The notes beneath the pieces are model-generated. The model searched no databases and was not told where the DNA came from. It saw only the letters and a list, made by a program, of their open reading frames with translations. From positions 1 through 40,805 of the forward strand of contig PBIO01000026.1 in assembly GCA_002720865.1 (NCBI GenBank): a stretch of DNA of 40,805 nt. Direction: 5' to 3'. Origin of the DNA: Halobacteriovorax sp. Lineage in GTDB: Bacteria > Bdellovibrionota > Bacteriovoracia > Bacteriovoracales > Bacteriovoracaceae. This document shows positions 6,680-14,369 of this stretch, in pieces. Numbering within the stretch: the first letter of the stretch is position 1; each line of letters opens with the position of its first letter. The position numbers and the translations under genes were made by a program.

Positions 6680-9600
6680 ATGAAAAAGACAATTTTTCAA
6701 AAGTACTTTAATTCAAAAACTTTTATCGCCTCTGCAATTGCACTGGCCTTAATTACGGGTTGTTCTTACCAAGGTAAAAGAAATATTGCTGAAGATGGAT
6801 CAGGGGCTCAATCCGCTTTTGATATCTATTCACAGCTACAAGAATCTGCTACCAGCTTTAACACTAAGGCCGTTATGGTCAACGGTGATATGGCCATTGA
6901 TGGAATGGAAGCAGGTGTAACTTGGGGTGCTGAAAAGGAAGCTTCCTCCGCTCTTATTACAAGAGTCATGGGACCTCCTGATTCAAGTTTTGCCAGTATG
7001 GTAAGCGGCCTAAGTGAAGAAAATAGAAAGGCTTTTCTTTCAGATTTTCTTCATAATTACACTAAGAACGCAAACGCCTATAGAACCTTTAAAACTGAAC
7101 AAGGTGTAAGAGTTGATCTTGCTACTGATGTAACTGATTTTGAAGGTAATGCGAAGTTAATCGACATGGATCAGCTCCGTGGAATTGATTATCAAACGGC
7201 GGACCTTTCAGTCTTAGAGGAAAAGTGGGCAAAATGGCTTGAGATGACACAGGGTAAACCAATGTCTTTTGTTAAGCCTTCAGTTCAATCTAAGCTTTTC
7301 AAGGGACAGCTTCCAGGTCTTGATAGCAATAATAATATCAAGAAAGCGGCTAGTTATACTAACTGGGTTCCAAATTTTGGACCTGCTGAAAAGTATGTAC
7401 GTGATTCACACGGTCATGGTGGTGGTGTTGGAGGTGGTTGGGAAATCAACTTTAAGCCAATGCAGACTTACGGTGAATTTGAAGAAATGGTTGCCTGGTT
7501 TAGAACAACCCTTAAAAACACAGGGAAGTTATTCCAAGCACCAGGTCACCAGCGTATGGTTTTTGTTAAACATCCAAACCTTGATGAAGCTAAACTTTCA
7601 GAAGTTTATAAGGCCATTCAAGCTTTGATTGTTGTTGACGGTATTCAGGGTAAAACCGGGATTGAAAAAGCTAACTATAAGCAAGTTCAATCTGACAGTG
7701 GTCTTGCCAGTCTTTATACAAGTCGTGGTGTTATTAGACTTGAAAAAGATCGTTGGGCTTCCAATACTCACGCCGTTGAATTTCGTGCTGGTACAAAAGA
7801 TATTCGTGCCGCTCGTTTTTATCAAACGGTTCTAGCTTCTCGAGTCGCTACAAATGACTTTAGTGGGATTGCGGATGTTGGAGATTGGACTCTTAACGAT
7901 GGTCAAGGCTATAACGCTCAGAAACTAGCACAAAAGTTTGATGTCTCTGAAGAAGTAGCTCAAAGGGCAATTGATAATATCTCAACTGCTAATATTAAGC
8001 CTACTTTTGTTCTTCCGTTTTGGAACTGGACTGATGAGAACAATCCTTTCCTAGGAACTCCAAAGAGAAAATTTCTTAAGTCTTTGACTAAAGATTTTAT
8101 TCTTCAAATGGCTGAGGTTGATGGGAATCATGAAGTTGTTGGTCGTGAGTTAATGAGAAGATGGACAAAGTCTTCTAATTTAGGACAAGAGCTTCGTCAG
8201 TACCTAAAACCAAAGCGTGGTATGGAAATGACAGAAGACCTTCTTCATTTTAATCCACCAAGTGGAAGAGCTTTAGTCGCCAATGCTGTCGATGTTAATA
8301 ATATCGATTTAGGTATTGAGTATTCAGGTAGATTACCACTTAGGTTAGATGCCAATTTTACTCAGGAAAGATTGGCCGACGGTCAAAAGGCATGGCTTTC
8401 AACTAATATCGATATTAACCCAACAGAAAGAGAGTCTCTTATCCGTCAGGTTGCTAAAGATTTAGGTGAGGAACTTGGTTCAAATGCTGAGCCCGTAAAA
8501 ATCACAGATGCTGATGGACACGGTCATGGTTTAGAACTTGCCTATGAAGTTCGAGATTCACAAAATAGAAAGTGGATCGTTGAATGGGATGGTATTGGTA
8601 GATCTTATGACAGTAACGGAGACGTTATTGAGGGATCAGCGCGTGCCGGTTCAATTGAAATTCCTACTCCTAAGTTTGTTCCAGAACCTCAAGAGATGGA
8701 CGCCGTTTTTAAGGCCATGGCAAAAAATAATGTTATGCCTAACCTTATGAGTGGTGGTGGTCACATCAATATTGACCTTGCGGCCTTCGAAGGGAAGCCT
8801 AAGCAATTAGCCCGGTTTATGTCTATTTTTCATGAGCATAGAGGTGTTATTGCCCTAATGTTCCAACACGTAAATAGATCAAAAGCTGGTGAGCCAATTG
8901 ATATCAGTCCAAACCTTTCTCAAAAGCTTAAAAACTTTGAGGGAACAGAAGAAGAACTTAAAAAACTTCTTTATAACGAGCAGTATTTTAATACTCGTTA
9001 TGGACGTAAATCTAGGTATATTCAATTAGAGATGTCATCTTATTTTCAAGATGTAATCCCTGAAGAATTTATTACTGAGGATTTTGATATCAAATCGCCT
9101 ACAGATCCGTGGCGTAGACAATTTAGAGTCGATCCTAATATTAGAAAGGCCGAGTTTAGAATGTTTAACGCTCCAAGAGATGCAGCAGAATCAGCACTAC
9201 AGATTCGACTTGTTAAGGCCATGCTTTCAAAAGCTCTTAATGAGGATGGTGCACTTTCTGGGACTGTTCAAAAAGTTGATCACCTTGCCTATCTTAATGA
9301 TACGGACAAGGCGTACTCTGATCTTCAAAAAATGTGTGATGACTTAGGTCTTAATATTGATGATTACCGCCCGGCCGTTGCTGAGGGTATTTCTGATACA
9401 GATCTTGCTTCACGTTCAATCTTTTTTGAAACACTTGAGCAAAAGCTAACAATGCATCCAAAGCAACCCGCCTGGGGTCAAGCTGTTGATGCTCGTTCCG
9501 CTGATAATGCTATTGGTTCAGAGGGTCGTCACTGGGAAGCTGGACCAGCTGACCAACAAAATACTATGACTCATGCTGAAAGGATTAGGGCCATCGAGCA

Positions 9601-9700
9601 GGCCGATGCTGCTAGAGATGCCATTGTTCCTGATAGAGTATTGCCGGGTCAATTTAGAAGAACAGATTCCTGCTTAGATGCAGTAGGACCTTTTATTTAG
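6680..9700 (+). CDS. Lipoprotein with two tandem amidoligase-like domains
   Basis: A 1006-aa protein with a lipoprotein signal (lipobox L-I-T-G-C, Cys28) after a strong AGGAGGT ribosome-binding site. Residues 530-850 resemble the amidoligase family (Pfam Amidoligase_2; COOH-NH2 ligases of the glutamine-synthetase fold): S-I-E-I-P-T-P (E660), S-G-G-G-H-I-N-I-D (H695) and K-A-E-F-R-M-F-N (E825, R827). Residues 240-390 carry the same order: W-E-I-N-F-K-P (E255), A-P-G-H-Q-R-M-V-F (H290) and A-V-E-F-R-A-G-T-K-D (E367, R369). The E-to-H distance is 35 residues in both, which points to an internal duplication. Known family members use ATP to join carboxyl and amine groups. Export as a lipoprotein would put this one where free ATP is scarce, so its reaction is uncertain. 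A terminator follows the gene. Confidence 0.75.
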   Translation: MKKTIFQKYFNSKTFIASAIALALITGCSYQGKRNIAEDGSGAQSAFDIYSQLQESATSFNTKAVMVNGDMAIDGMEAGVTWGAEKEASSALITRVMGPPDSSFASMVSGLSEENRKAFLSDFLHNYTKNANAYRTFKTEQGVRVDLATDVTDFEGNAKLIDMDQLRGIDYQTADLSVLEEKWAKWLEMTQGKPMSFVKPSVQSKLFKGQLPGLDSNNNIKKAASYTNWVPNFGPAEKYVRDSHGHGGGVGGGWEINFKPMQTYGEFEEMVAWFRTTLKNTGKLFQAPGHQRMVFVKHPNLDEAKLSEVYKAIQALIVVDGIQGKTGIEKANYKQVQSDSGLASLYTSRGVIRLEKDRWASNTHAVEFRAGTKDIRAARFYQTVLASRVATNDFSGIADVGDWTLNDGQGYNAQKLAQKFDVSEEVAQRAIDNISTANIKPTFVLPFWNWTDENNPFLGTPKRKFLKSLTKDFILQMAEVDGNHEVVGRELMRRWTKSSNLGQELRQYLKPKRGMEMTEDLLHFNPPSGRALVANAVDVNNIDLGIEYSGRLPLRLDANFTQERLADGQKAWLSTNIDINPTERESLIRQVAKDLGEELGSNAEPVKITDADGHGHGLELAYEVRDSQNRKWIVEWDGIGRSYDSNGDVIEGSARAGSIEIPTPKFVPEPQEMDAVFKAMAKNNVMPNLMSGGGHINIDLAAFEGKPKQLARFMSIFHEHRGVIALMFQHVNRSKAGEPIDISPNLSQKLKNFEGTEEELKKLLYNEQYFNTRYGRKSRYIQLEMSSYFQDVIPEEFITEDFDIKSPTDPWRRQFRVDPNIRKAEFRMFNAPRDAAESALQIRLVKAMLSKALNEDGALSGTVQKVDHLAYLNDTDKAYSDLQKMCDDLGLNIDDYRPAVAEGISDTDLASRSIFFETLEQKLTMHPKQPAWGQAVDARSADNAIGSEGRHWEAGPADQQNTMTHAERIRAIEQADAARDAIVPDRVLPGQFRRTDSCLDAVGPFI

Positions 9701-9717
9701 AATTTATTTTTAGTTAC

Positions 9718-9747
9718 TGACCCCTCCTATTCTGGAGGGGTCATTTT
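9718..9747 (+). terminator. Rho-independent terminator after the amidoligase-like gene
   Basis: A perfect 10-bp stem, TGACCCCTCC (9718-9727) with GGAGGGGTCA (9734-9743), has a 6-base loop TATTCT and is followed by TTTT. It lies 17 bases after the stop codon and separates the operon from the DUF3095 gene. Confidence 0.9.
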
Positions 9748-9763
9748 CAAACTGGTGAATAAT

Positions 9764-10942
9764 ATGAGTGATGATCGTTTTTATGAAAAATTAAAGTGTT
9801 TTAAGAATTTTCAGGAAATCATTGATGATTCTTATTATTCAGTTATGCCAGATGATTGGAAGATTATTATCACAGACGTGGTTGGGTCTACAAAGGCCAT
9901 CGAGGCCGGAGCCTACAAAGACGTTAACACAATCGGAGCAGCTACTATTGTCTCTGTGAGTAAGGGCTATGGAAGTATGGAGTTCCCCTTTGTCTTTGGT
10001 GGTGATGGGGCCACAGTAGCTGTCCCAAGCTCAAAAGTAGATGCCGTCTTAAAAGAACTTACGGCCCTTCAAAGTCTATCAAAAGCAAATTTCGGACTAG
10101 ATCTTCGTGTTGGCATGGTAGGTGTTCATCAAGTTAAAGAGCGGGGGCAGGAGATTTATATTGCTAAATATGAACTTGTGAAGGGAAAGGCCATAGCCAT
10201 GTTTAAAGGTGGTGGAGTTTCTCTTGCCGACAAAATGATCAAAGACGAAGAAGAAAAATTTGGAGTTAAAAGCCAAGAAGTAAAAGAGGCTGACTTAAGT
10301 GGCCTTTCATGTCGTTGGAATCCAATTCCTAATAAACATGGACAGGTTCTTTCTTTATTAGTTGAGGCCCGAGGAGATAACGAAGAAGAAATCCTATCAG
10401 GTCTTTTTAAGCAGATGGATAATATTTTTAGTGGAAATGTTGAAAATCATAATCCCGTCAATATTGATAAAGCCAGTTATAAAACAATTAAAGAATGTAT
10501 TGATTTTGAAAAAAGATATCATGATTCAAAAATTAGTTTTGCCTTTGTTTTTAGAGCACTTGAAATAGTTCTAGCCGTTCTTATTTTTAAATTTGGTTTT
10601 AAACCAATGGTTTTTGATCCGAAAAAATATGCTAATTCCATGAGAACACATTCTGATTATAGAAAGTTTGATGATTTATTAAGAATGATAATTGATTGTA
10701 ATGATATCCAAGCAAAAAAACTTGAAGATTATTTAGAAGCAGAATATCAAAAAGGACATCTCTTTTATGGTATCCATAAATCTGAAGAATCTTTAATGAC
10801 TTGTTATGTGGATGATTTAGATGAAGGTAACCATATTCATTTTATAGACGGTGGTAATGGTGGTTATGCTATGGCAGCTAAAGGATTTAAAGAGCAGATT
10901 AAATTAGCCAATGAAGCTGTAAAAATAAAGAAGGCTCCCTAA
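9764..10942 (+). CDS. DUF3095-family protein, nucleotidyl-cyclase-like
   Basis: A cytoplasmic protein of 392 aa that fits DUF3095 in length and motifs. The N-terminal 200 residues look like a class III cyclase fold: I-I-T-D-V-V-G-S-T-K-A (metal-binding Asp and the G-S-T turn), then F-G-G-D-G-A-T-V-A-V-P (second acidic position), then a repeated strand-helix pattern. In true cyclases these two sites hold the metal ions. Whether this one makes a cyclic nucleotide or only binds a nucleotide is unknown. The C-terminal half contains a hydrophobic helix (about residues 260-285) and ends with a G-G-N-G-G-Y segment. ATG 9764 is chosen because GGTGA lies five bases upstream; GTG 9755 is an alternative. 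Its stop codon lies in the loop of the minus-strand terminator of rplY. Confidence 0.8.
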   Translation: MSDDRFYEKLKCFKNFQEIIDDSYYSVMPDDWKIIITDVVGSTKAIEAGAYKDVNTIGAATIVSVSKGYGSMEFPFVFGGDGATVAVPSSKVDAVLKELTALQSLSKANFGLDLRVGMVGVHQVKERGQEIYIAKYELVKGKAIAMFKGGGVSLADKMIKDEEEKFGVKSQEVKEADLSGLSCRWNPIPNKHGQVLSLLVEARGDNEEEILSGLFKQMDNIFSGNVENHNPVNIDKASYKTIKECIDFEKRYHDSKISFAFVFRALEIVLAVLIFKFGFKPMVFDPKKYANSMRTHSDYRKFDDLLRMIIDCNDIQAKKLEDYLEAEYQKGHLFYGIHKSEESLMTCYVDDLDEGNHIHFIDGGNGGYAMAAKGFKEQIKLANEAVKIKKAP

Positions 10943-10948
10943 GGAGCC
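10933..10948 (-). terminator. Terminator of rplY, overlapping the DUF3095 stop codon
   Basis: GGCTCC (10933-10938) pairs with GGAGCC (10943-10948) across a 4-base loop CTAA. Read on the minus strand, the stem is followed by a T-rich tract (TTCTTTATTTTT), the form of an intrinsic terminator for rplY. The plus-strand flank is not T-rich, though the hairpin might also slow transcription of the DUF3095 gene. Confidence 0.7.
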
Positions 10949-10976
10949 CACTTCATAAGTATTGTATCCGATTGGA

Positions 10977-11609
10977 TTAAGATGCTTCTTTAATCTCTTC
11001 TTCAGTTTCACCTGTAGATTCTTCACCTACAATTTCAGGTTCCACGTCCTCAGTTGACTCTTCTACGATCTTAGGAGCGTGACAGCTAACTAAGTTAGTT
11101 TCCCCATCAATTTTCCATGAACATCCCTTAGGAGGAGTTACAGAACTTAGATGAAAAGACTCGTTAATTTCAATTGATGATAGATCAACTTCAACAAACT
11201 CTGGAATATCTTTAGGTAGACCTTCAACATCGAGATGATCAACCATTAGATTTAGTACGCCACCAGCTTTTACACCAGGAGCTTCACCAACATAGTGAAT
11301 AGGAACTGATACAGTTGTCTTTTGACCAGCTTTTAGCTTGTGAAAAGAAACATGCATTGTTGTTTTTCCTAGTGGATCTTTTTGAATATGATCCAGGTTA
11401 CAAAGATGTTTTGTTCCACCGATTTCAACTTCAAAAACAGATCCTGATTGGTGGAGAAATTTCCGTAGAACTGTTTCTTTAACTTGCATGGAAACCGACT
11501 TAATCTCCTTCCCAAAGATGACACCTGGAACCCAACCTTCTTTACGAAGTGTCTTCGGCTTGGCCTGGTCACGGTGTTGTCGATTTTCTACTTTAAGGCA
11601 TTGATACAT
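10977..11609 (-). CDS. rplY: 50S ribosomal protein L25, long (Ctc/TL5) form
   Basis: Binds 5S rRNA in the large ribosomal subunit. The 210-aa protein has the L25 N-terminal domain (R-K-E-G-W-V-P-G-V-I-F-G-K, then H-L-C-N-L-D-H-I-Q-K-D-P) followed by the all-beta C-terminal domain of the Ctc/TL5 form (P-I-H-Y-V-G-E-A-P-G-V-K-A-G-G-V-L, then G-L-P-K-D-I-P). It ends in an acidic tail of about 30 residues rich in Glu, common in long L25 proteins. AAGGA lies before the ATG. A TATAAT box about 35 bases upstream and a terminator downstream suggest a single-gene transcript; the usual pth neighbour is not present. Confidence 0.95.
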   Translation of the reverse strand: MYQCLKVENRQHRDQAKPKTLRKEGWVPGVIFGKEIKSVSMQVKETVLRKFLHQSGSVFEVEIGGTKHLCNLDHIQKDPLGKTTMHVSFHKLKAGQKTTVSVPIHYVGEAPGVKAGGVLNLMVDHLDVEGLPKDIPEFVEVDLSSIEINESFHLSSVTPPKGCSWKIDGETNLVSCHAPKIVEESTEDVEPEIVGEESTGETEEEIKEAS

Positions 11610-11642
11610 AAACTTTCCTTAGTTTGAGTAGCATTGGTTAAT

Positions 11643-11648
11643 ATTATA
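11643..11648 (-). promoter_or_regulatory. Candidate -10 box of rplY
   Basis: On the minus strand this is a perfect TATAAT, 34 bases upstream of the rplY ATG. The expected -35 position shows no good match (a run of T residues fills the spacer), so the promoter is supported by the -10 element alone. Confidence 0.45.
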
Positions 11649-11762
11649 GCGCATAACAAAAAAATCTGCTGCTTTACGCAAATAACATTGTATAACAGGG
11701 CTTAAACGCTCGGAATTAAGCAAAGTTTGCCACAGAGACCGACCAATTGAGTCGTGCAAATT

Positions 11763-11788
11763 AAGGAGAGTTAAGTTCCAATAACTCT
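11763..11788 (+). promoter_or_regulatory. Hairpin between ribosome-binding site and start codon
   Basis: AAGGAG (11763-11768) is 20 bases from the ATG at 11789, too far for normal initiation. The intervening bases form a stem AGAGTTA (11767-11773) with TAACTCT (11782-11788), loop of eight. When folded it would place the ribosome-binding site next to the ATG, or compete with ribosome binding because it shares two bases with AAGGAG. No alternative in-frame start codon lies in the interval. Confidence 0.5.
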
Positions 11789-12805
11789 ATGAAATTTCTT
11801 ATACTTACACTTTTAATTTTCACTAATATTTCTGTTGAAGCAAAGCTTCCTCCACGAAATGATACCGAACAAATTATTTCTTATATGACTCCGGTAAAAT
11901 CTCAAAAGAGCCGTGGTACTTGTACAATCTTCTCAACAACTGGTTTGTTTGAAGCCCTGCTTATTAAAAAGGGATGGGCCAAACACGATATTGATTTGTC
12001 TGAGGAATGGATGGAGTACCTGGCCATGACCAGACAAACCGATGAAGGCTCCACTGTTAATCGAAATATTAAAAAGCTTAGATTTTTTGGAACTATTAAA
12101 GAAAGCACCTGGCCTTACCTTGGTGTTAAGTGGCCTGACCTAGATGCTCATCCTCTTGCAAGACCAAGATGTGGCCATTTAGAAGGGGATAACCTATTGG
12201 CCTGTTTATGGGGCCATAGAGACCCAACTCTCTTAAGGGCATCGGATGCGATTGTACTCAGTAAAGATGAAGAGTTTTATCATATGCGTGAAGAGGCTAG
12301 GTCCTTTATGGAAACTTATGATCTTCGAAAAAATATAATTAAATTAAAATCCTATGAGATAGACAAAGATAATGCCAAAAAACTTCTGTCCGAAGGCACT
12401 CCGGTTATCGCTGGATTAAAGCTTTATTATGGCTCTTGGAACCACTCAAAAACTGAAAAATTTAATATTCAACCAAGAGAAAAGCAACTTTGGTATAAAG
12501 GCATTGTAGGCTTTCCCCTTGAAGGTTCTAAAGATAGAAAAATATGTGATGAAAGAGGGGGCGGTCACTCTATAATCCTTGTAGGTTATGACGATAAAGT
12601 GGTTATAAAAACTCGGTTACTCATGGAAAATGGTAAATGGAAAGAAGTCTCTCATAGAGGAGTCTATTATTTTAAGAACTCTTGGGGAGTTAGAGGCTTT
12701 GGGCGAGATTTTGAGTTAAATGGTCAGAAGCTTCCAGGCTACGGGATGATTACTCAAAAATACCTTGATGAATTAGGGCGCTTTTATCATCTTCCAATGA
12801 ATTAA
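11789..12805 (+). CDS. Exported papain-like (C1-type) cysteine peptidase
   Basis: A 338-aa protein with a short signal peptide (M-K-F-L-I-L-T-L-L-I-F, cleavage near V-E-A-K) and all the papain-family catalytic elements. They are the oxyanion Gln and nucleophile in Q-K-S-R-G-T-C-T-I-F-S (Q39, C45; codon 11921-11923), the catalytic His in G-G-G-H-S-I-I-L-V-G-Y (H260), and the Asn in Y-F-K-N-S-W-G (N297). Only about 20 residues separate the signal peptide from the core, so there is no inhibitory propeptide of the usual size. It is likely active in the periplasm or outside the cell. A lipoprotein gene follows 34 bases downstream and may be its partner. Unlike the homologue at 4366-5490, its triad is intact. 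Confidence 0.88.
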   Translation: MKFLILTLLIFTNISVEAKLPPRNDTEQIISYMTPVKSQKSRGTCTIFSTTGLFEALLIKKGWAKHDIDLSEEWMEYLAMTRQTDEGSTVNRNIKKLRFFGTIKESTWPYLGVKWPDLDAHPLARPRCGHLEGDNLLACLWGHRDPTLLRASDAIVLSKDEEFYHMREEARSFMETYDLRKNIIKLKSYEIDKDNAKKLLSEGTPVIAGLKLYYGSWNHSKTEKFNIQPREKQLWYKGIVGFPLEGSKDRKICDERGGGHSIILVGYDDKVVIKTRLLMENGKWKEVSHRGVYYFKNSWGVRGFGRDFELNGQKLPGYGMITQKYLDELGRFYHLPMN

Positions 12806-12814
12806 TCCGATAAG

Positions 12815-12838
12815 TTAAATGCCTTGGAGGGCATTTAA
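12815..12838 (+). promoter_or_regulatory. Hairpin presenting the lipoprotein gene's ribosome-binding site
   Basis: TTAAATGCC (12815-12823) and GGCATTTAA (12830-12838) form a perfect 9-bp stem around the loop TTGGAG. The ribosome-binding site GGAGG (12826-12830) is in the loop, nine bases from the GTG at 12840. It may control translation or act as a weak attenuator after the peptidase gene. No T-tract follows, so it is not a standard terminator. Confidence 0.55.
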
Positions 12839-12839
12839 C

Positions 12840-14369
12840 GTGAGAGCTTTGTTTTTATTCATCATCTTTTTATTGAGCTCTTGCTCTAGTAAGCAATCTG
12901 TAGAACTACACCCCTCACGTTTTCCGGCCGGTTTAAAAAAAGAGGCCTGGAGAGTTAAAGTTAGTGATTGCTTTTCGGTCGCAAGAAAATCATGTTCTGA
13001 TAAATTTCCTTATACAAAAATAAAAAAGAAATGGTCTGAGTTTGAATATCAATATTTAAACAGAAAAAATAAAGTACATATTCTTTATAACGATTGTATT
13101 TCTAAGGAAAGCCTTAGGTGTACAAAACTTTATGGGAATAAAGAATCTATCGAAAGATTTAGCCGGCTAAATGAAAGTTTAAATACGGAGGAGCAGTTAG
13201 CAGAAGTTAGTGGAAATACTTTTTGGGGAAATATAAAAATTCCTTTTATGAATTTAGGTCCTGAAGAAATAAAAAGAGTCTGGCAAACGGTTCACTTGAT
13301 AAAAAAAACCTATGTTAAGGCCAGAGATAATGTTTTTTATGGCATTGGGTTTGCTAAAGATAAATCATTAGATAGTATGCATGGCTTTGGTGTATCAGCT
13401 TCTGGAACCGCTCTCGTTGGAGTGGGCGGGACCCTTCAGTATGAGGCCGTGGTTCACAATAGAAAAATGGCCCTCTTTTGCGCACCTGGAATTACCGCAC
13501 AGTCAGATATTGGAATAAGCGCAGACATAGGTGTTTTTAAAACACTTGGCTGTAGTGATAACGATGACTACAGAGGGAAGTTCTTAACTTTTTCAGCAGG
13601 AGTGAGTAGTGAGGCAATTGGTTTACCTTTTAATGTAGGAGCAAATTATTCACTTGGTTTAGGGGTTAGTGAGTTTTTAAAGGCCCTAGCTGAAGCAAAA
13701 TCTAATGGAAGATTAAGTTTAAGAAATTTAGCAAGTGAGACTGCAGAGTTTGGAGTAAAAGCAGCTCTTCTAATGAAAGAACTTAAACTTACTCATGAAA
13801 CAAGATTCTCATATCTTGTTTTATCGAAGATGATAGCTCTTAGCCTTGGCGAAAAAGAGGTTTTGAGTGAATTTAATAGTGAGCTTGAAGATGTTGAAGA
13901 GTTTGTTAAAAACGATGGAATAGATAAAGTTTGGAAAATTAAACCACTGGCCCATCATATAAAAGCATACCTTAAGTTTATTTTATTGGCTGAGGAAGTA
14001 TATGGTCTCAACCTTCCAAATTTTAAATTAGTTATTTCTGAATTAGCTAAGTCCATTTCTAGCTGTGATGCTATAGGGTTAACAGGTGGACTTAGCTTAA
14101 CACTTTCTCCTGTTAATATTGGAGCCATATTATACCAATACACCATGCTAACAGAGGTAAACTTGGATGATGTCTTTTACTTAGCCGGATTTGCGCCAAG
14201 AACTCTATTAACTCTTGAGCTAAATGGAAAACAAAGGGAGCGCTTTATGAATGCTGTCGCGGGAATTCTAAAAATCGTTCCTGATTTATGGAGTAATCAA
14301 TGTGCTACTGAAGCCGTTGATAAATTTCATGGAGATGGAGTTAATCTTTGGAAGTTGCTTTCGAATTAA
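12840..14369 (+). CDS. Lipoprotein of unknown function
   Basis: A 509-aa protein starting at GTG 12840 (GGAGG nine bases upstream), which gives a compact lipoprotein signal M-R-A-L-F-L-F-I-I-F with lipobox L-L-S-S-C. An in-frame ATG at 12819 lies inside the hairpin stem and would add seven residues; I consider it less likely. The middle (about residues 175-270) is rich in Gly with alternating hydrophobic residues (G-T-A-L-V-G-V-G-G, D-I-G-I-S-A-D-I-G-V), suggesting beta-structure. The C-terminal 200 residues look helical, and five or six cysteines are spread through the protein. It follows the papain-like peptidase and is likely co-transcribed. Its stop overlaps the convergent prfC stop by four bases. 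No family is recognised. Confidence 0.82.
   Translation: MRALFLFIIFLLSSCSSKQSVELHPSRFPAGLKKEAWRVKVSDCFSVARKSCSDKFPYTKIKKKWSEFEYQYLNRKNKVHILYNDCISKESLRCTKLYGNKESIERFSRLNESLNTEEQLAEVSGNTFWGNIKIPFMNLGPEEIKRVWQTVHLIKKTYVKARDNVFYGIGFAKDKSLDSMHGFGVSASGTALVGVGGTLQYEAVVHNRKMALFCAPGITAQSDIGISADIGVFKTLGCSDNDDYRGKFLTFSAGVSSEAIGLPFNVGANYSLGLGVSEFLKALAEAKSNGRLSLRNLASETAEFGVKAALLMKELKLTHETRFSYLVLSKMIALSLGEKEVLSEFNSELEDVEEFVKNDGIDKVWKIKPLAHHIKAYLKFILLAEEVYGLNLPNFKLVISELAKSISSCDAIGLTGGLSLTLSPVNIGAILYQYTMLTEVNLDDVFYLAGFAPRTLLTLELNGKQRERFMNAVAGILKIVPDLWSNQCATEAVDKFHGDGVNLWKLLSN

Noticed and set aside
11653-11697. Three ATAACA hexamers in the rplY-peptidase gap
   Set aside because: Spacing is irregular and the hexamer is common in AT-rich sequence; no second feature supports a binding site.
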